A DNA stretch of 64,000 nt, taken from contig JAUPFV010000005.1 in NCBI GenBank assembly GCA_036936605.1, forward strand, positions 156,117,195 through 156,181,194, read 5' to 3'. This DNA comes from Limnanthes douglasii subsp. nivea. Lineage: Eukaryota > Streptophyta > Magnoliopsida > Brassicales > Limnanthaceae. Positions within the stretch are counted from its first letter, which is position 1. Every line of letters starts with the position of its first letter. The position numbers and the translations under genes are program-made. The notes under the pieces were generated by a model that was not told the origin of the DNA, searched no databases, and was given only the letters and a program-made list of their open reading frames with translations. Of the stretch, positions 44,512 through 56,269 are shown in pieces.

Positions 44512-46165
44512 ATGTTTGAGCTAATGATAACAACTTTTTAAGTATTGTCAAGCATAATTGGAGCCTTAGCTGAAAAGATGATCATAACAATGTTTTTTTG
44601 TTTAAGTTAAAGAGATTGAAGAAGTGTTTGAGAGACTGGAACTACAAGGACTTTGGCAACATTCTCAACAAAGTTAAAGCTGCTGCTGAGGAGGTTAACA
44701 TCATGAAGTCTAATCATTTAAGAGAGAACAACATCATATCTAAAGCTAACAGTGTGTACATTCAGGCCCTTTGGAATGAAGAAAACTACTTGAGGCAAAA
44801 ATGTTATACCACTTGGTTGAAGGAAAGTGATGGAAATACTAAGTTGTATCATGCTTATGTTTCTAGGAAAAGAAGGAAAAATCAAATTAAAGGCATTAAA
44901 GAGAATGGTATATGGATTCAAAGTCTTGAAGATATAGCTAAGTCTGTTGAAAACTACTTTATGAATGCTTTATCTACAAATTCTTATACTAACAAAGATG
45001 ATCAAGATCTTAAAATGCAGGATCCTATATTATTGAATATTACTGAGATTGTCACTGACAATGACAACCACTCTCTTCTCAATCCTACTAATAAAGATGA
45101 GGTTTGGAGCATCATTAGTTATATGAAGAATGACAGCGTTGCAGAAACTGACGGGTTTAACATTTTTTTCCTTAAAACTTGCTGGGACATTATTAGTACT
45201 AACCTGTGTAATGCATTAAATTCTTATCTTAAAGGAAATAATATTCCTAAAGATGTTTTCTCTATTGGGATTTTCCATATCCCTAAGGGTTCTAACCCTA
45301 CTGGTTGGAGTAGTTTTAGACCTATCAGCCTTTGTTCTACCTTTTAAAGATTGCTTTCTAACTTGATCAACAAGAGGTTGGCCATTATTCTGCCTAAAAT
45401 TGTGTCTAATACTCAAGGGGCCTTTGTCAAGGGAAGACTTATTAATGAAAATATTTTAATAGCTAAAGAGCTCATTCATAATATCAATAGAAAACCCAAA
45501 AAATACAATATCATGATCCAATTGGACATGTCTAAAGCATTTGACAGGATGTCTCATGCTTTAATTCTTAAATTTCTGGCCTGTTTTGGGGTTTCAACTG
45601 ATTTCATTGGTCTCATTAAGAAAATGATAACTAATGTCATTATATATATTCTTATTAATGGCTCTAGTGTTGGTTACTTCCATCAGAAGAAAGGTTTAAG
45701 GCAGGGAGATCCATTGTCTCCCATCATTTTCATTCTTGTTGATGAAGATTAATTAAAGGTCTTCTTAACATGTCTAATGCTAACAAAATTTTAAAGTTTC
45801 ATTCTAGATCAGATTACCTGGTGCCAAGCCTTGCTTTTGTTGATGACATCTTCATCTTCACCAACAGCCTTCCATCCTCCATTAACAAAATATGCAATTT
45901 TTTAGAACAATATGAGTTAGTATCTGGACAAACTATCAACAAAGATAAAACTAAATTAATTACCTCTATGAAAGCTTCCAAATCTAGAATCACCACCCTC
46001 AAATTTCTCACTGGCTTCAATGTTGACACTCCATCTGTCAACTATCTGGGTGGAAACAACAAAGGGAAGAATTTCATTAATTTTCTTGATAAAATTAATA
46101 ACAAAAACACTGAATGGGATACGAATCATCTGTCTTTTGGAGGCAGAATGACTTTAATCTAATCA
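44512..46165 (+). pseudogene. LINE-C ORF2, linker and reverse transcriptase
   Basis: Linker 44598-45100 (LKRLKKCLRDWNYKDFGNIL, LKESDGNTKLYHAYVSRKRR). RT from 45110: GFNIFFLKTCWDII, FRPISLCSTF then TAA (45345-45347), NKRLAIILPKIVSNTQGAFV, LDMSKAFDRMSH (motif A), KKGLRQGDPLSPIIF (motif B), a stop near 45750, and the active site in LAFVDDIFIFTN, where the usual Ala is Val. VSGQTINKDKTK follows. Stops separate the pieces; otherwise full length. Confidence 0.92.
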
Positions 46166-47300
46166 GTGTTGCTTCCTATCATCTATTATCGGATGCACAA
46201 TAGTCTCATCCCTAAAACTATCATAAACAAACTAGAGTTTTGCTTTAACCGATTTCTTTGGAGGTCCAAATATAATGAAAAATATATCCATTGGACCTCC
46301 TTGAACAATATTTTCAAACCTTTTGAGAAAGGTGGATTGAATATAAAGAGACTTGCTGATATTCAACACAGCTTCTCCTAAAAACTCTGGTTCATTTTTA
46401 GGAAAAACAATAGTCTTTGGGTTGAGATGATGCATAATATTTACTGTCCTAACATGCATCCTTTAAAAGCTAATTGTAAAAACACCGATTCTATTATGTG
46501 GAAAAGACTTTCCGATATTAAAGTTCAAGCTGATAGTAACTTGAGGTGGATTTTTGGCAATGGCTCTATGTACTTCTGGTTTGAGGAGTGGCACGACCTG
46601 CCTCCTCCATCAATCACAATAGCCCTGATAACTGGTTTCTTTCTGCTAAGGTCAAGTCTTTTTGGAAAAATAACATTTGGGGCTATAATTCTCTTTTGTC
46701 TTTTCTTTCTCAAGACAAAGTGAACCATATCAGCAACTATAAAATCAACCTTAACCAGGATGACAAGTTGGTCTGGAAGTTATCTAATAATCTCGACTTT
46801 AACACTAATTTAACTTGGGATATCATAAGACTCAAGCACAATAAATCTAGTTTTTTTAGAAAGTTTTAGGATCGCTACATTCCTAGAAAAATTTCTTTTC
46901 TTTGCTGGAAATTAGTCAACAACTTCATTCCTATAGATAAAATTCTCATGAAAAAACATTTCACTATTGTTCCAAATGCCAGTTTTGTTGTAGTTGTGAA
47001 GAGAAAAATCATCTATTTGTCAAATGCAGTTCTGCCTAGAGGCTTTGGAATTATTTTGGTTGCATCTTTAGAGTTAAGTTGAGTCGATTTATGACTCTGA
47101 ACCATATTCTTATAACCTGGTTCTGGTTCTCTTAAAACAAATTTCATGTTACACATATTATCCCTCAAATTATATGTTGGATAATATGGTATAACAAAGA
47201 TTGTTCGAAATTTAATGGCACTCGTGACTCTATCAAAAGTGTTATTGATAGAGATATCAAAATTATTATAGGCATAAACATGAGTAATTTGTTAACTTTA
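46166..47300 (+). pseudogene. LINE-C ORF2, C-terminal Cys/His region
   Basis: After a stop at 46160-46162 the frame reads LPIIYYRMHNSLIPKTIINK and FLWRSKYNEKYIHWTSLNNI, then pieces in other frames to about 47300. These include ARPASSINHNSPDNWFLSAK and a Cys/His cluster near 46980-47060, the reverse-transcriptase zinc-binding region of plant LINEs. Several stops. Confidence 0.8.
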
Positions 47301-47308
47301 AGCACTAA

Positions 47309-47770
47309 ATGAATGCCATTGATGCAGTTGATGCTCTCGGTTGCAGAACTATTAATAACAGAAAGAAGAAACCTTGTTACCTTAAGTGGATGACCTTAAA
47401 TCCATGCAGATTAAGGCTCAATATGGATGGTGCTTGCAATTCGACCGACGAATCCAATGGAGGTATTCTGATCATAAACGAAAATGGTGATATCATACTG
47501 GGTTCTGGTTGCTTGTTTGGGAAATTAAACCCTATTATAGCTGAATGTAGATCTCTCTTGGAAGGTCTTATCGTCTGCAAGCGCAGGAACTGGACTGATG
47601 TCGATATGAAATCTGATTGCATGACGATAATAAACCTCATGGCCAAAGGTTTTACTGCCCCGTATCTTGAATCGATAATCGGTATGTCTAAAAGCCTAAT
47701 TCATCCCCGTATCATGCTTCATCACATATCAAGGACTCAGAATCAGGCTTCTGACTGGATCGCGAAATGA
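47309..47770 (+). pseudogene. LINE-C ORF2, RNase H domain
   Basis: Open to the natural end: NMDGACNSTDESNGGILI (Asp), PIIAECRSLLEGLIVCKRRN (Glu), DVDMKSDCMTIINLMAKG (Asp), and HISRTQNQASDWIAK before the stop. Domain complete; in frame only as a fragment. Confidence 0.9.
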
Positions 47771-48109
47771 GCCCTTTTTGTAATCAAAATCAATGCTTTA
47801 AGGGTTGCAATACTCTGAATGGATTGTTGATCATAACGATATTAGAGAGTCTCGACCAGGGGTACATTGATTCGAGCTAAAGGTTCTTGGATTTGTCTGT
47901 GAGAGGGATCTGTTTGGAAAGTTTGAAGGAATCCCTTCTATCTCGAGGAAGAAGACGACTATAGGTCGTCTGTTTTTTCTTTTACGACTTATTATCTTTA
48001 GTCCCCGCTTTCTTTTGTTTTACAATTTGAGACAAACTCTTTTGTAATTTTCAATTTCGGTTTAAATAAATAAATTGGTCCTTGCTTTAAAAAAATAAAA
48101 AATAAAAAT
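47771..48109 (+). other. LINE-C 3' UTR and A-rich tail
   Basis: Non-coding, ending in an A-rich run with AATAAA-like words at 48087-48109, followed by the 15-bp target duplication (48110-48124). Confidence 0.85.
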
Positions 48110-48339
48110 AAAGATATATATTATTTTGAGAGCATAAACATAATAAAAGGTAAATAATAAAAACGGAAACATATATAACGGACTTAAAGTTTTTAGAAAA
48201 AACTAACGACATTCATTATAGACTTGTCTCTTGTTTTTCCTACCCAACTTCGCACCATCATTTCCTTTCTTCGACCACACCTAGTGGTGGCAAATGGTTC
48301 TGGAACCGCGGTTCAAAGCTGGAGAACTGTTTATAAACC

Positions 48340-48545
48340 GGCGGGTAAACCGTTTAACTGGCTCAGCAGGACTGCAAACCGCAAGGACTGCAAACCGTTA
48401 GGACCGCAAACTGTTAGGACCGCAAACTGCCGAGACCGTATAAGGAGACTCCAAACTGCAAGGACTGCAAACCGTTAGGACCGCAAAATGTTAGGACCGC
48501 AAACTGCCGAGACCGCATATGGAGTAAACCGCCAGGACCGCAAAA
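48340..48545 (+). repeat. Subterminal repeats of the hAT-like element
   Basis: Short irregular tandem units of about 13-20 bases with the core GGACTGCAAACCG or GGACCGCAAACTG, repeated about eight times. Inverted versions occur at the right end (about 50838-50930). Confidence 0.8.
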
Positions 48546-48836
48546 CCGCGGTTTATTTGTAAATAACTGCGGTTTATTTGTAAATATTATAAGTGTTTTA
48601 ATTATTTTATAACCAAAATCATATGTTAAGTTATATTTAAAAAATATTGAGATATTGTATATGATTATAAAATTATTATTACATTTTGGTTAGTATTAAT
48701 TTGTTTTGGTTATTAATATTTTAAGTGTTGTAATTATTATATAATCCAAAATTTTAAATATTACTTATGTTATTACATTTTAAATATTATTATTATGTTT
48801 TGGGATCCAATATTAGTAGTGTTGATATTATGTTAC

Positions 48837-49330
48837 AAACCAAAAATATATCTTATCATGTTAAAATATTACAAATTTTATGGTTATAATTTTAATATTA
48901 CATTTTGATTACTATTGTGATTTAGTTTTAAATATTACAAGTGTTTGTTATTATTTTTTAAACCAAAATCAGATCTTATCATGGTAAAATATTACAAGTT
49001 ATATTTGTTATAATTTTAATATTACATTTTGAATATTATTATTGTGATTTGATTATAAATATTACAAGTGTTATTTATTATTTTTTAAACCAACATCATA
49101 TTTTATCATGGTAAAAGATTACAAGTTATATTGTTATAATTTTAATATTACATTTTGAATAATATTATTGTGATTTTGTTTTAAATATTGCAAGTGCTAT
49201 TTATTATTTTTTAAATCAAAATCATATTTTATCATGGTAAAAGATTACAAGTTATATTGTTATAATTTTAATATTACATTTTGAATTTTATTATTGTAGT
49301 TTTAATAATGATTATAAAATTATTATTACA
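48837..49330. repeat. Tandem repeat, about 125-bp unit, four copies
   Basis: Units begin with AAACCAAAAT/C at 48837, 48960, 49087 and 49213 (periods 123, 127 and 126). Each contains TTATCATGG, TATTACAAGTTATAT and ATTTTAATATTACATTTTGA. AT-rich, non-coding, inside the hAT-like element. Confidence 0.85.
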
Positions 49331-50700
49331 TTTTGGTTAGTATTAATTTGTCTTGGTTATCACAAACATCATTCATAACAAGTGAAAATTAGCGGGTGGG
49401 TGAGCATTAGTAAGTCTACGTTTTAAAGGCATTTTAAAACTTAAAACATCATTTTTTTAAAATATGTAATAAAATACTAATCGAAACTAATTAATATCGC
49501 AAATAATAAAAACTAAATTTAGACTACAACTAATAAAATTAGAATTAAAAGAACTAATTTAAATAACTATAGCAAGTAAATAACTTGATAAATTATACGA
49601 AACTCTTAATTGAGTTATTATAATGTTATCCCAACGTTATTTAAGTTTTTTTTATCAAATACAAACAATTTGCGGAAAAAAAAATCAAATAATTCCGAAA
49701 GTAGAACTACAATATGTAAAATAAGAAATTTGAGTTTTCTAGAATATTTAGAACAAGTAGAGAGATTTAGAGAGATTTAGAGAGAAGTATATGAGTTTGT
49801 GAGTTTGGATTTGGGGTCTCCTCTATTTATAGAGGAGACGCATAATTGTTTTAAAAAAACGTAAAAAAGAAATTGTCGGACCATCCGGACGTAATTTCCG
49901 GACTGCAAATTCGGGCCACTTTTTTTTTTATTTTTTTAAAGAAATTTTATTAATAATTTTTTTAAACAACTATGTTTGAAGCTTGAACTGTTTGTTTTGG
50001 CTTTTTTATAAAACGTTATTTAAATTTATTTCAATTTCAATTTTTATTTTGTTATTTATAGGTAATTTATGTTTATGCATATACTTATACAATTCTAAAC
50101 AATTTAAATTTAAACTTCAAATATTGAATAGTTCGAAAATACAATAAACTATTTAAATCATCTAAACATAAACACTTCAAGTTTGAAACATCTAAAGAAT
50201 CACCTAATAATTTAAAATCAGAATACAATTATATGTCTAATAGATATATATTATTTAATATGTACCTAAAATCAAATAAAACATCTTAAATATCTAGTAT
50301 TTTTAAACAATATACAAATCATTTTACAATTATACTGTTTTATATATCTTTTTTAAGAGGATCAAATTATTATTTTTATAATCGAAAAAATATTTTCAAT
50401 AATATTGAAAGTTGTAATCAAAATACAATTAGATGTATATATTTTATTTAATATCTAACTAATATTAAATAAAATATCTTAAATAGATAAATATAATCAA
50501 ACATATCAAAATCATATTACAATTATTTTTTAGAATCTAATTGTTTGATTATAGAATTTCCATTAAAATGATAACAATATTTAAATTAAAATATATTAAA
50601 TAGCATAGTTAACTCGTTTATATTGTACATATCTCAATTATCGAAATTAGATTCAATTAACACTTACGAATTAATTTTAAATAATATTATAAAATATTTT
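49331..50700. other. Interior of the hAT-like element, no gene seen
   Basis: AT-rich. The palindrome GTCTCCTCTA-TTTA-TAGAGGAGAC at 49816-49839 includes a TATAAATA box on the minus strand, so it could be the promoter of the lost transposase gene. Just left of it is a short run of AGAGATTT repeats. No transposase domain was found in either strand. Confidence 0.55.
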
Positions 50701-50707
50701 GATAAAA

Positions 50708-50777
50708 GCGTAGAGGGACTCGAACTCATGACCTTTTGGTCATAAAAATGCCATACTCAACCAACTCGGCTACCCCC
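50708..50777 (-). tRNA. tRNA-like sequence (tRNA pseudogene or SINE head)
   Basis: On the minus strand it starts GGGGGTAGCC. It has a Pol III A box (TAGCCGAGTTGG, 50761-50772) and B box (AGTTCGAGTCC, 50716-50726) at tRNA spacing. Acceptor and T stems do not pair properly, so it is not a functional tRNA as I fold it. It lies inside the hAT-like element. Confidence 0.45.
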
Positions 50778-50974
50778 TTAGTGGTTTGTGATTTTTCTGA
50801 TAGTTAAACTGGTGGTTTAATTATGAAACTGGCCCATTAAAACCGCAAACTGTTAAAACCACAAACCGCCAGGACCGCATAAGAAGTAAACCGCAAGTAC
50901 ACAGCAAACATCGAGTTTGCGGTTCTCTCTTAAATGGTTCTGACATTCGCGGTTCGAACCGTTTGCCACCTCTA

Positions 50975-51178
50975 ACGCCACCCAAGACACGTCCTCATCC
51001 ACGTGGCACGTCGTTAGAGGATAACTGGTGCTCTAGTCAATTGAATCTGCTTTACTTTATTCAACAGTCCCAGTGATGGTCTCTTTCTCCTCTATCAATA
51101 TCAACATTCAACACAGTTTCTTCTTCATCCTCCGATTTGTCATCGAAACCACCTGCTAAAACCACCAAATCCAATCTC
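50975..51178 (+). promoter_or_regulatory. RER1 promoter and first (untranslated) exon
   Basis: A palindromic G-box CCACGTGG (core 51000-51005) with a second ACGT element just upstream (GACACGTCC) is followed by a pyrimidine-rich leader (about 51060-51178). A splice donor (GTAAGG) lies at 51179. The hAT-like element ends at 50974, so the promoter may begin inside or next to it. Transcription start not determinable. Confidence 0.5.
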
Positions 51179-51849
51179 GTAAGGACCTTATCTTTATTCG
51201 ATCTTCTTTCCTAAAACTATACTTGTTGCTATATATGCCTTTAACTTTGCTAACTCTTTTGCTGCTATTGATAGTATTGAGTGTATAGAATAAGTTTCTA
51301 GCTTTTGGATTCAATACTAAATAAAGTACAGGAACTTCGTTTAATCAGTCTAAGAATTTGCTGTAATCGCCTTTCTATTTACGATTAGAGCTCATTTTTA
51401 TTGGTTCATCTAGTTGTGTATGCTAAATGCTAAATTTAGGGTTCATGTACGTTTTGAGTTAGGATTCTAGGTCACACATTTGACTTCGTGCCACAATAAG
51501 TTTTTAGCTATTTAGTTGTTTAGTTCGATTTGAGGGTTACATGTCAAAGCTTTTGGTACTTAATCTTTTGGATCTGTCGTCCATTGTATTCAAGTAAGCT
51601 TTGTCAGGTGTTTATGTAAAGAATACGATTCTATCAGTTGCTCAGATGCTTAATCTCCAATTGGATCTTTGAAATTGTGGAGAAAGAAACTAAGGGTTAG
51701 GGTATAATTTCCTTTCATGGCTGATTATAGTGGAATACGTGGAAAAGTGTAAAGGAAACATGACGCCATACTAGGGAATACCATTTTAATCTTAGGAATA
51801 AATTTTCCTTTTTCTTCAAATATTATGAGATTCAAACAGATTTGAACAG
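51179..51849 (+). other. Probable intron in the RER1 5' UTR
   Basis: Donor GTAAGGACC and acceptor TTTGAACAG, 671 bp, T-rich, no coding. The remaining leader (51850-51898) runs to the ATG. A 5' UTR intron is common in plant housekeeping genes; the exact sites are inferred. Confidence 0.5.
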
Positions 51850-51898
51850 TGGTTTCGGGTTAATGTAGATTAAGTGAATCATAGAGGGCTTTAACTTG

Positions 51899-53199
51899 AT
51901 GGACTCAAAAGGAAGTGACAATACTTCACCTCTTGCCAAATGGAGAAACAAATTTTCAAGGGCATTTCAGCTGTATCTTGATAAATCTGCTACTTATACT
52001 GCACGGAGGTGGCTGGGAACATTGATGGCTGCGGCAATTTATGTTCTCCGGATTTACTATGCTCAAGGGTTTTACGTTATCTCATATGGTCTTGCTACTT
52101 ATATTTTGAACCTTTTCATTGGCTTTTTGTCCCCAAAGGTTGATCCGGAGCTTGAGGTTGTTGATGGTACTTCTTTACGAACAAAAGGGTCAGATGAATT
52201 CAAGCCTTTTGTCCGCCGTCTTCCGGAGTTTAGATTTTGGTACTTTATACTTCTTTTTTCAATTATTATGCATTTTCGTTTCATCTATAGTATTTGTCTC
52301 TGTGTGATCAGTATCTGCGTGGATCTTGTTACAAAAAAGTATACACAAATCTTCTTTGTTTGGCTGGCGCAAACAATTGAATTTTAAAATAGTTTATCGG
52401 TAAAGATGAAGAGTTAAAGATTTCATGTTTTCACATATTATATAGTGTACTGCCTTATATGAAATTATGAAGAACGGGTCTCTTCCAAGTCCAACTATTT
52501 TTCTATGCTGTTTTGTTTACTCATGGAGAATTAAAGATAAGATCATATACTTCTACATAATTCCTTGAAAAGAAAATGAATAAATTAGTCAAATTACCAT
52601 TTGACTAGATTTTCCCATGTTTGAATCAGAACACTGTAAAAGAATAAGGCCTTTTGTGTTTTTCCCGCCCTCAAAGTTTTTTGAGATCAAAAGAACTAGA
52701 CATAATCTTATAGTTTTCGTTCTTTTCGTTGTAGGTTTGGTTTTTTCTGTAATATCATGTCAACTTTTTATATGTCTGCATACTCGATGGGACTAAATAA
52801 GGCATCAGATTTGGTTCTTTGCTCGATTGCTTGTGCTCTTTCTAATTTGGCAAAACTGTTTCAGGTATGCGATCACAAAGGCTTTGGTTGTTGCGTTCGG
52901 CATGACTTTAATTACTGTGTTGGACGTCCCCGTTTTCTGGCCTATATTATTATCCTACTGGATCTTTCTATTTATCCTTACTACAAAACGTCTTATCATA
53001 CACATGTACAAGTATAGATACAACCCCTTTTATACTCCAAAGCCGGTGAGTTTTTTTCATTACTATTTTTTTCTTCTTCCCTCGAGTGTGGCGGTCGTTG
53101 ATATTGTATATAATTTGATTTCAATTGCACTCTCTCAACTACTGAAATCCCATGTATTGTTCCTGTTGTTGTTGACAGAGGAATACAGCTAGTAAGTAG
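51899..53199 (+). CDS. RER1: RER1 family protein (ER retrieval receptor of the Golgi)
   Basis: Three coding exons: 51899-52239, 52865-53045 and 53179-53199, joining to 180 residues, close to the usual 190 or so. RER1 sits in the early Golgi membrane and returns escaped ER membrane proteins in COPI vesicles. A short cytosolic N-terminus leads to YLDKSATYTARRWLGTL, two hydrophobic helices (about residues 40-78), and GFLSPKVDPE. The family signature GSDEFKPFVRRLPEFRFW is split by intron 1 within the Trp codon. A second hairpin of helices (about 119-153) contains DVPVFWPILLSYW. The tail is basic (KRLIIHMYKYRY) and ends RNTASK. Introns are GT-AG (625 and 133 bp). The start was chosen as the first ATG of the frame. 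No lesions seen. Confidence 0.93.
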
Positions 53200-53520
53200 G
53201 CAACACAGCCGACCAGAGTGACAGTTACTGTTGCAAGAAAAATTGAGCTTTCCTTGCTTTGGAGCATACTGAGAGTAAGAAAGCTGAAGTGACGCAGAAG
53301 TCCGCTAATTCCTCATTTGTTAACAGGTGGTACAAAGCGGAGAGACGCATGGTGTTTATTGCCTGATATATGTTCCATAGAATGTATATTGCTCCTCAAA
53401 GATATTGGACATCAGTTTATGAGAGAAAAAGCAGCTAAACTTGGCTTCTCGCTTATGGATTTAAGATTGATAATGTTTCGCTTATAATGACAAACAAAAA
53501 TATATTTATGAAATGAAAGT
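53200..53520 (+). other. RER1: RER1 3' UTR (approximate)
   Basis: Non-coding continuation of the last exon. No clear AATAAA is visible; AATAATG-like words occur near 53470-53490. The end is a guess. Confidence 0.35.
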
Positions 53521-54399
53521 TGGTAAATGTTTATGTGTTTTTTCATTTTTTTCTACGTAACATTAAAAGGATATTTAACGTAAGTTCTCCATCTTACAAA
53601 ACGAGTACTTTTGGAATGACGTTTAGTTTTTTTTTTCTTTTCCAGTATCCATAGCAATAACGGTGTTAAAAAAGAAAACCAATCTAACCAGTTGTAAAAG
53701 GAGAATTTCTGAAGTTGTCTACTAAAATAAAAGATTTAGTGTATAAAAGTTATATTTACAATAAAAAAACTGTCAATCAAAATCAACGCATAGAAAACAA
53801 TTGGTTATCTATCTAAATTGATAAGAAACTCAGTATGATTTTTTTTAGGAGGCAATTTCCAACTAATATAATTATTCAATGGTAGAATATTTTTAAAAGT
53901 ACGCCATTATTATAAGAATGAAAAAAAGGAAAAAGTAAATACTTCAAAACTCTAACAACAATAGTGTTACCAACAACAATGAGACCTCGTTGATCCACAA
54001 AAAAAATTATAAAATTATTTGGATAAATCTCAATTGGTTAGATTTATTTAATAAATATCTTAGAATATAATTTTAGATAAGATAAGCCTTTTTGAAAACA
54101 TTCCAAGAATTATCGAAAATTTGATAGTATCTTTTAAGTCAATTTAGCTAAATTTGGAATCAACTATGTATTTCTGAAATGAATAATAATTAAAACAAAA
54201 AAGCGACTCAAAGTAAACTTTCACTTTATGTCAAAAGAGCAACAACAATCCTCAAGCAAGAGTTGAGAAAATGAACATCGCGTTACAAAACCAATAGAAA
54301 GAATCAGATCCAACATAAAAGAATCAGAATTTTATAACAAGGAAAGTTACAAAGAGAAATTTCTAGCACTGGAACACAAAAAATAAGCATTATTGAGCA
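53521..54399. other. AT-rich stretch without gene
   Basis: Only low-complexity sequence and short frames. The right part may be 5' UTR of LINE-D. Confidence 0.45.
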
Positions 54400-55099
54400 T
54401 ATGTCATAACCAGATTAAATAAGTTTTCAACAATCCAACATTTGCGAAAGAAGTTTCACCATAGAAGACAAATAACCCATGGAAAGGTCACACGCAGAAG
54501 CAACTAGAGTCAAGATCAAGGACTTCATTCACGAGAATATTCAAATCCAGATGAATGAGGGATACACTTTGTTATTTTCGAGGAAAAAGATAAGTCTAAA
54601 CTTCTTTCCCTCTATTATTTCACTATGATAGCTAATTTTTCTTATGATAAACCCAAATAGAATTAATAAAAGTCTTTCAATAATCCTTTAATTTATCCTA
54701 ATGAGATTACTGTCATATATTGATAGAACTAAAACTGGTAGAAGATGTTTAAAAAAATATGGAAAAAGAATGTGTAGACTGTTGGTGAGCATTCCTTTTG
54801 ACTTATATGGTTCTCAGGTTTCAATCCAAAAATTGAATCCCCAATAACCCTTGTGTAGGTTTCTTTCCCGAATTCACCAGAATATTTGTACAATCAAGAC
54901 ACGATTTTACAGAGATCAAATGTTCTAGGAAGACGTCTTAACATTTGGGTCCCCTAAAAAACAGGGCCATAATATAACTATTGTAGGGCTTGTTTCGAGA
55001 TGGATGTATCTCAACCCCTTCCTTAAAAACTTTGGATAGGTTTTGGTGCTTGAGATGGTTTATGGCAGATCATCTCCTATAAAGAAAAAAAATCACCCT

Positions 55100-55141
55100 T
55101 GTCTTGATTGTAACTACCTTAGTCACCAATATAAAAGATGT
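55100..55141 (+). pseudogene. LINE-D ORF1 zinc knuckle
   Basis: CLDCNYLSHQYKRC, spacing C-x2-C-x4-H-x4-C with all ligands, preceded by an IGFGA.DGLWQ-like segment as in LINE-C ORF1. The rest of the ORF is full of stops. Confidence 0.75.
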
Positions 55142-55735
55142 AAAAAAATCTGAATTAATTATAGAAGACTTAATAAAAAAATTCCAACCTTTTAGATAAA
55201 TCTCATATGAATCTACCTTCACAACAAGGAATTTGGATTTAAAATAATCAAATAAAAATAAGTCAATAGTAATACAAAAAGATAAAAACATAAAAATTGA
55301 GAATAATAATGGTGTTATCCATGATAACAACATTTCATCACATAAATTAAGAGTAATAAACACAAAAAATATTGTAATTAATAAAAAAGAGAGTAATCAA
55401 ACTCAACATGTATAAGATTTGGAAAATAACAAAAGGAAGATTGAAAACATTTCTGATAAACAAAACTTTCAAAATGATAAACCAAATGATATTAACTATG
55501 TTTCATCTACAATACATGCAAATTAAATCATTAAAGCAATACACACCCTATAAATATATAACATGTCTAATAAGTTGAATGATTTTGATAATCCGGACTC
55601 AAACTCTGAATCCAACATACCAGAGCACAGAGATGATCATATTGTATCCCCTAATGTTAAAAAGAAAATAAAAATCTTGGAAAACAGTAAAATTATCACT
55701 AAGAGATTCAATAAGTAAAAAAAACCTTATAGAGG

Positions 55736-55744
55736 ACTTTTAAA
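55736..55744 (+). repeat. 9-bp target duplication, left of the foldback MITE
   Basis: ACTTTTAAA recurs at 56172-56180. A 9-bp duplication is typical of Mutator-like elements. Confidence 0.85.
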
Positions 55745-56171
55745 GACATTGAAATGTACATCGTCCCTCGACTATCGCGTTTGGTGGCAGATAGTCCCTT
55801 GACTTTCAAATGTATGTTGACAGTCCCTGGGCTATCGCATTTGGATAAAGTTAGTCCACCAAATCCTCTGCTCCATGAGAGGTTGCCACCTGTCACCATA
55901 GTCCCTAGATTTTTGTATCACCACTAATCCCTTGAGTTTAGGTCAAACCCAAAATGTAGAATATTACGGATAACTAAACTCAAGGGAGTAGTGGTGATAC
56001 AAAAGTCTGGGAACTATGGTGACATGTGGCAGCCTCTCATGGATTAGAGGATCTGGTGGACTAACCTTATCCAAACGCGATAGTCTAGGGATTGTCAACG
56101 GACATTTGAAAGTCAAGGGACCATCTGCCACCAAGCGCGATAGTCGAGGGACTATGTACTGTTCAAAGCCG
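55745..56171. mobile_element. Foldback MITE (Mutator-like)
   Basis: 427 bp made of two inverted arms of about 200 bases (55745-55945 and 55975-56171) around a short loop. The arms contain GTCCCTCGACTATCGCG, TTGGTGGCAGAT and CCATGAGAGG in inverse orientation with roughly 85-90% identity. No coding capacity; the open frames on both strands are mirror images caused by the palindrome. A perfect 9-bp target duplication flanks it. It splits LINE-D between ORF1 and ORF2. Confidence 0.9.
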
Positions 56172-56269
56172 ACTTTTAAATGCAAAGTTGATCCATTTAA
56201 AAGGATCAACTAGAAATACCCCCTCTAATTCAAAATAATAATCAAGATTCTGAATTTAAATGCTTAGGG

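Larger units (their letters stand above)
32130..48109 (+). mobile_element. LINE-C: full-length L1-type retrotransposon, split by E3
   Basis: Without E3 it is about 5.9 kb: 5' UTR, ORF1 (32350-33660), ORF2 with endonuclease, RT and RNase H (33673 to 47770), a 3' UTR of about 340 bases and an A-rich tail (about 48087-48109). A perfect 15-bp target duplication flanks it. Stops are few compared with the other LINEs here, so it is the youngest, but ORF1 and ORF2 both carry several. E3 is inserted in the endonuclease with its own 5-bp duplication. Confidence 0.93.
48282..50974. mobile_element. Non-autonomous hAT-like DNA transposon
   Basis: The ends are inverted: TAGTGGTGGCAAATGGTTC on the left and, on the minus strand, TAGAGGTGGCAAACGGTTC on the right. 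Flanking 8-mers ACCACACC (48274-48281) and ACGCCACC (50975-50982) agree at 6 of 8 bases, as in a decayed hAT target duplication. Subterminal regions (48300-48560, 50835-50950) are full of CCGCAAAC and ACCGC words on both strands, as hAT transposase sites are. There is no transposase frame. Inside: a 125-bp tandem repeat, a palindromic TATA region and a tRNA-like sequence. Confidence 0.75.

Noticed and set aside
52757..53017. An 86-codon frame overlapping RER1
   Set aside because: It spans intron 1 and exon 2 in the wrong frame; the RER1 frame across the splice site explains the coding signal.
55708..56213. Matching open frames on both strands around 55.7-56.2 kb
   Set aside because: They arise because the foldback MITE is an inverted repeat; the predicted peptides are mirror copies without a domain.
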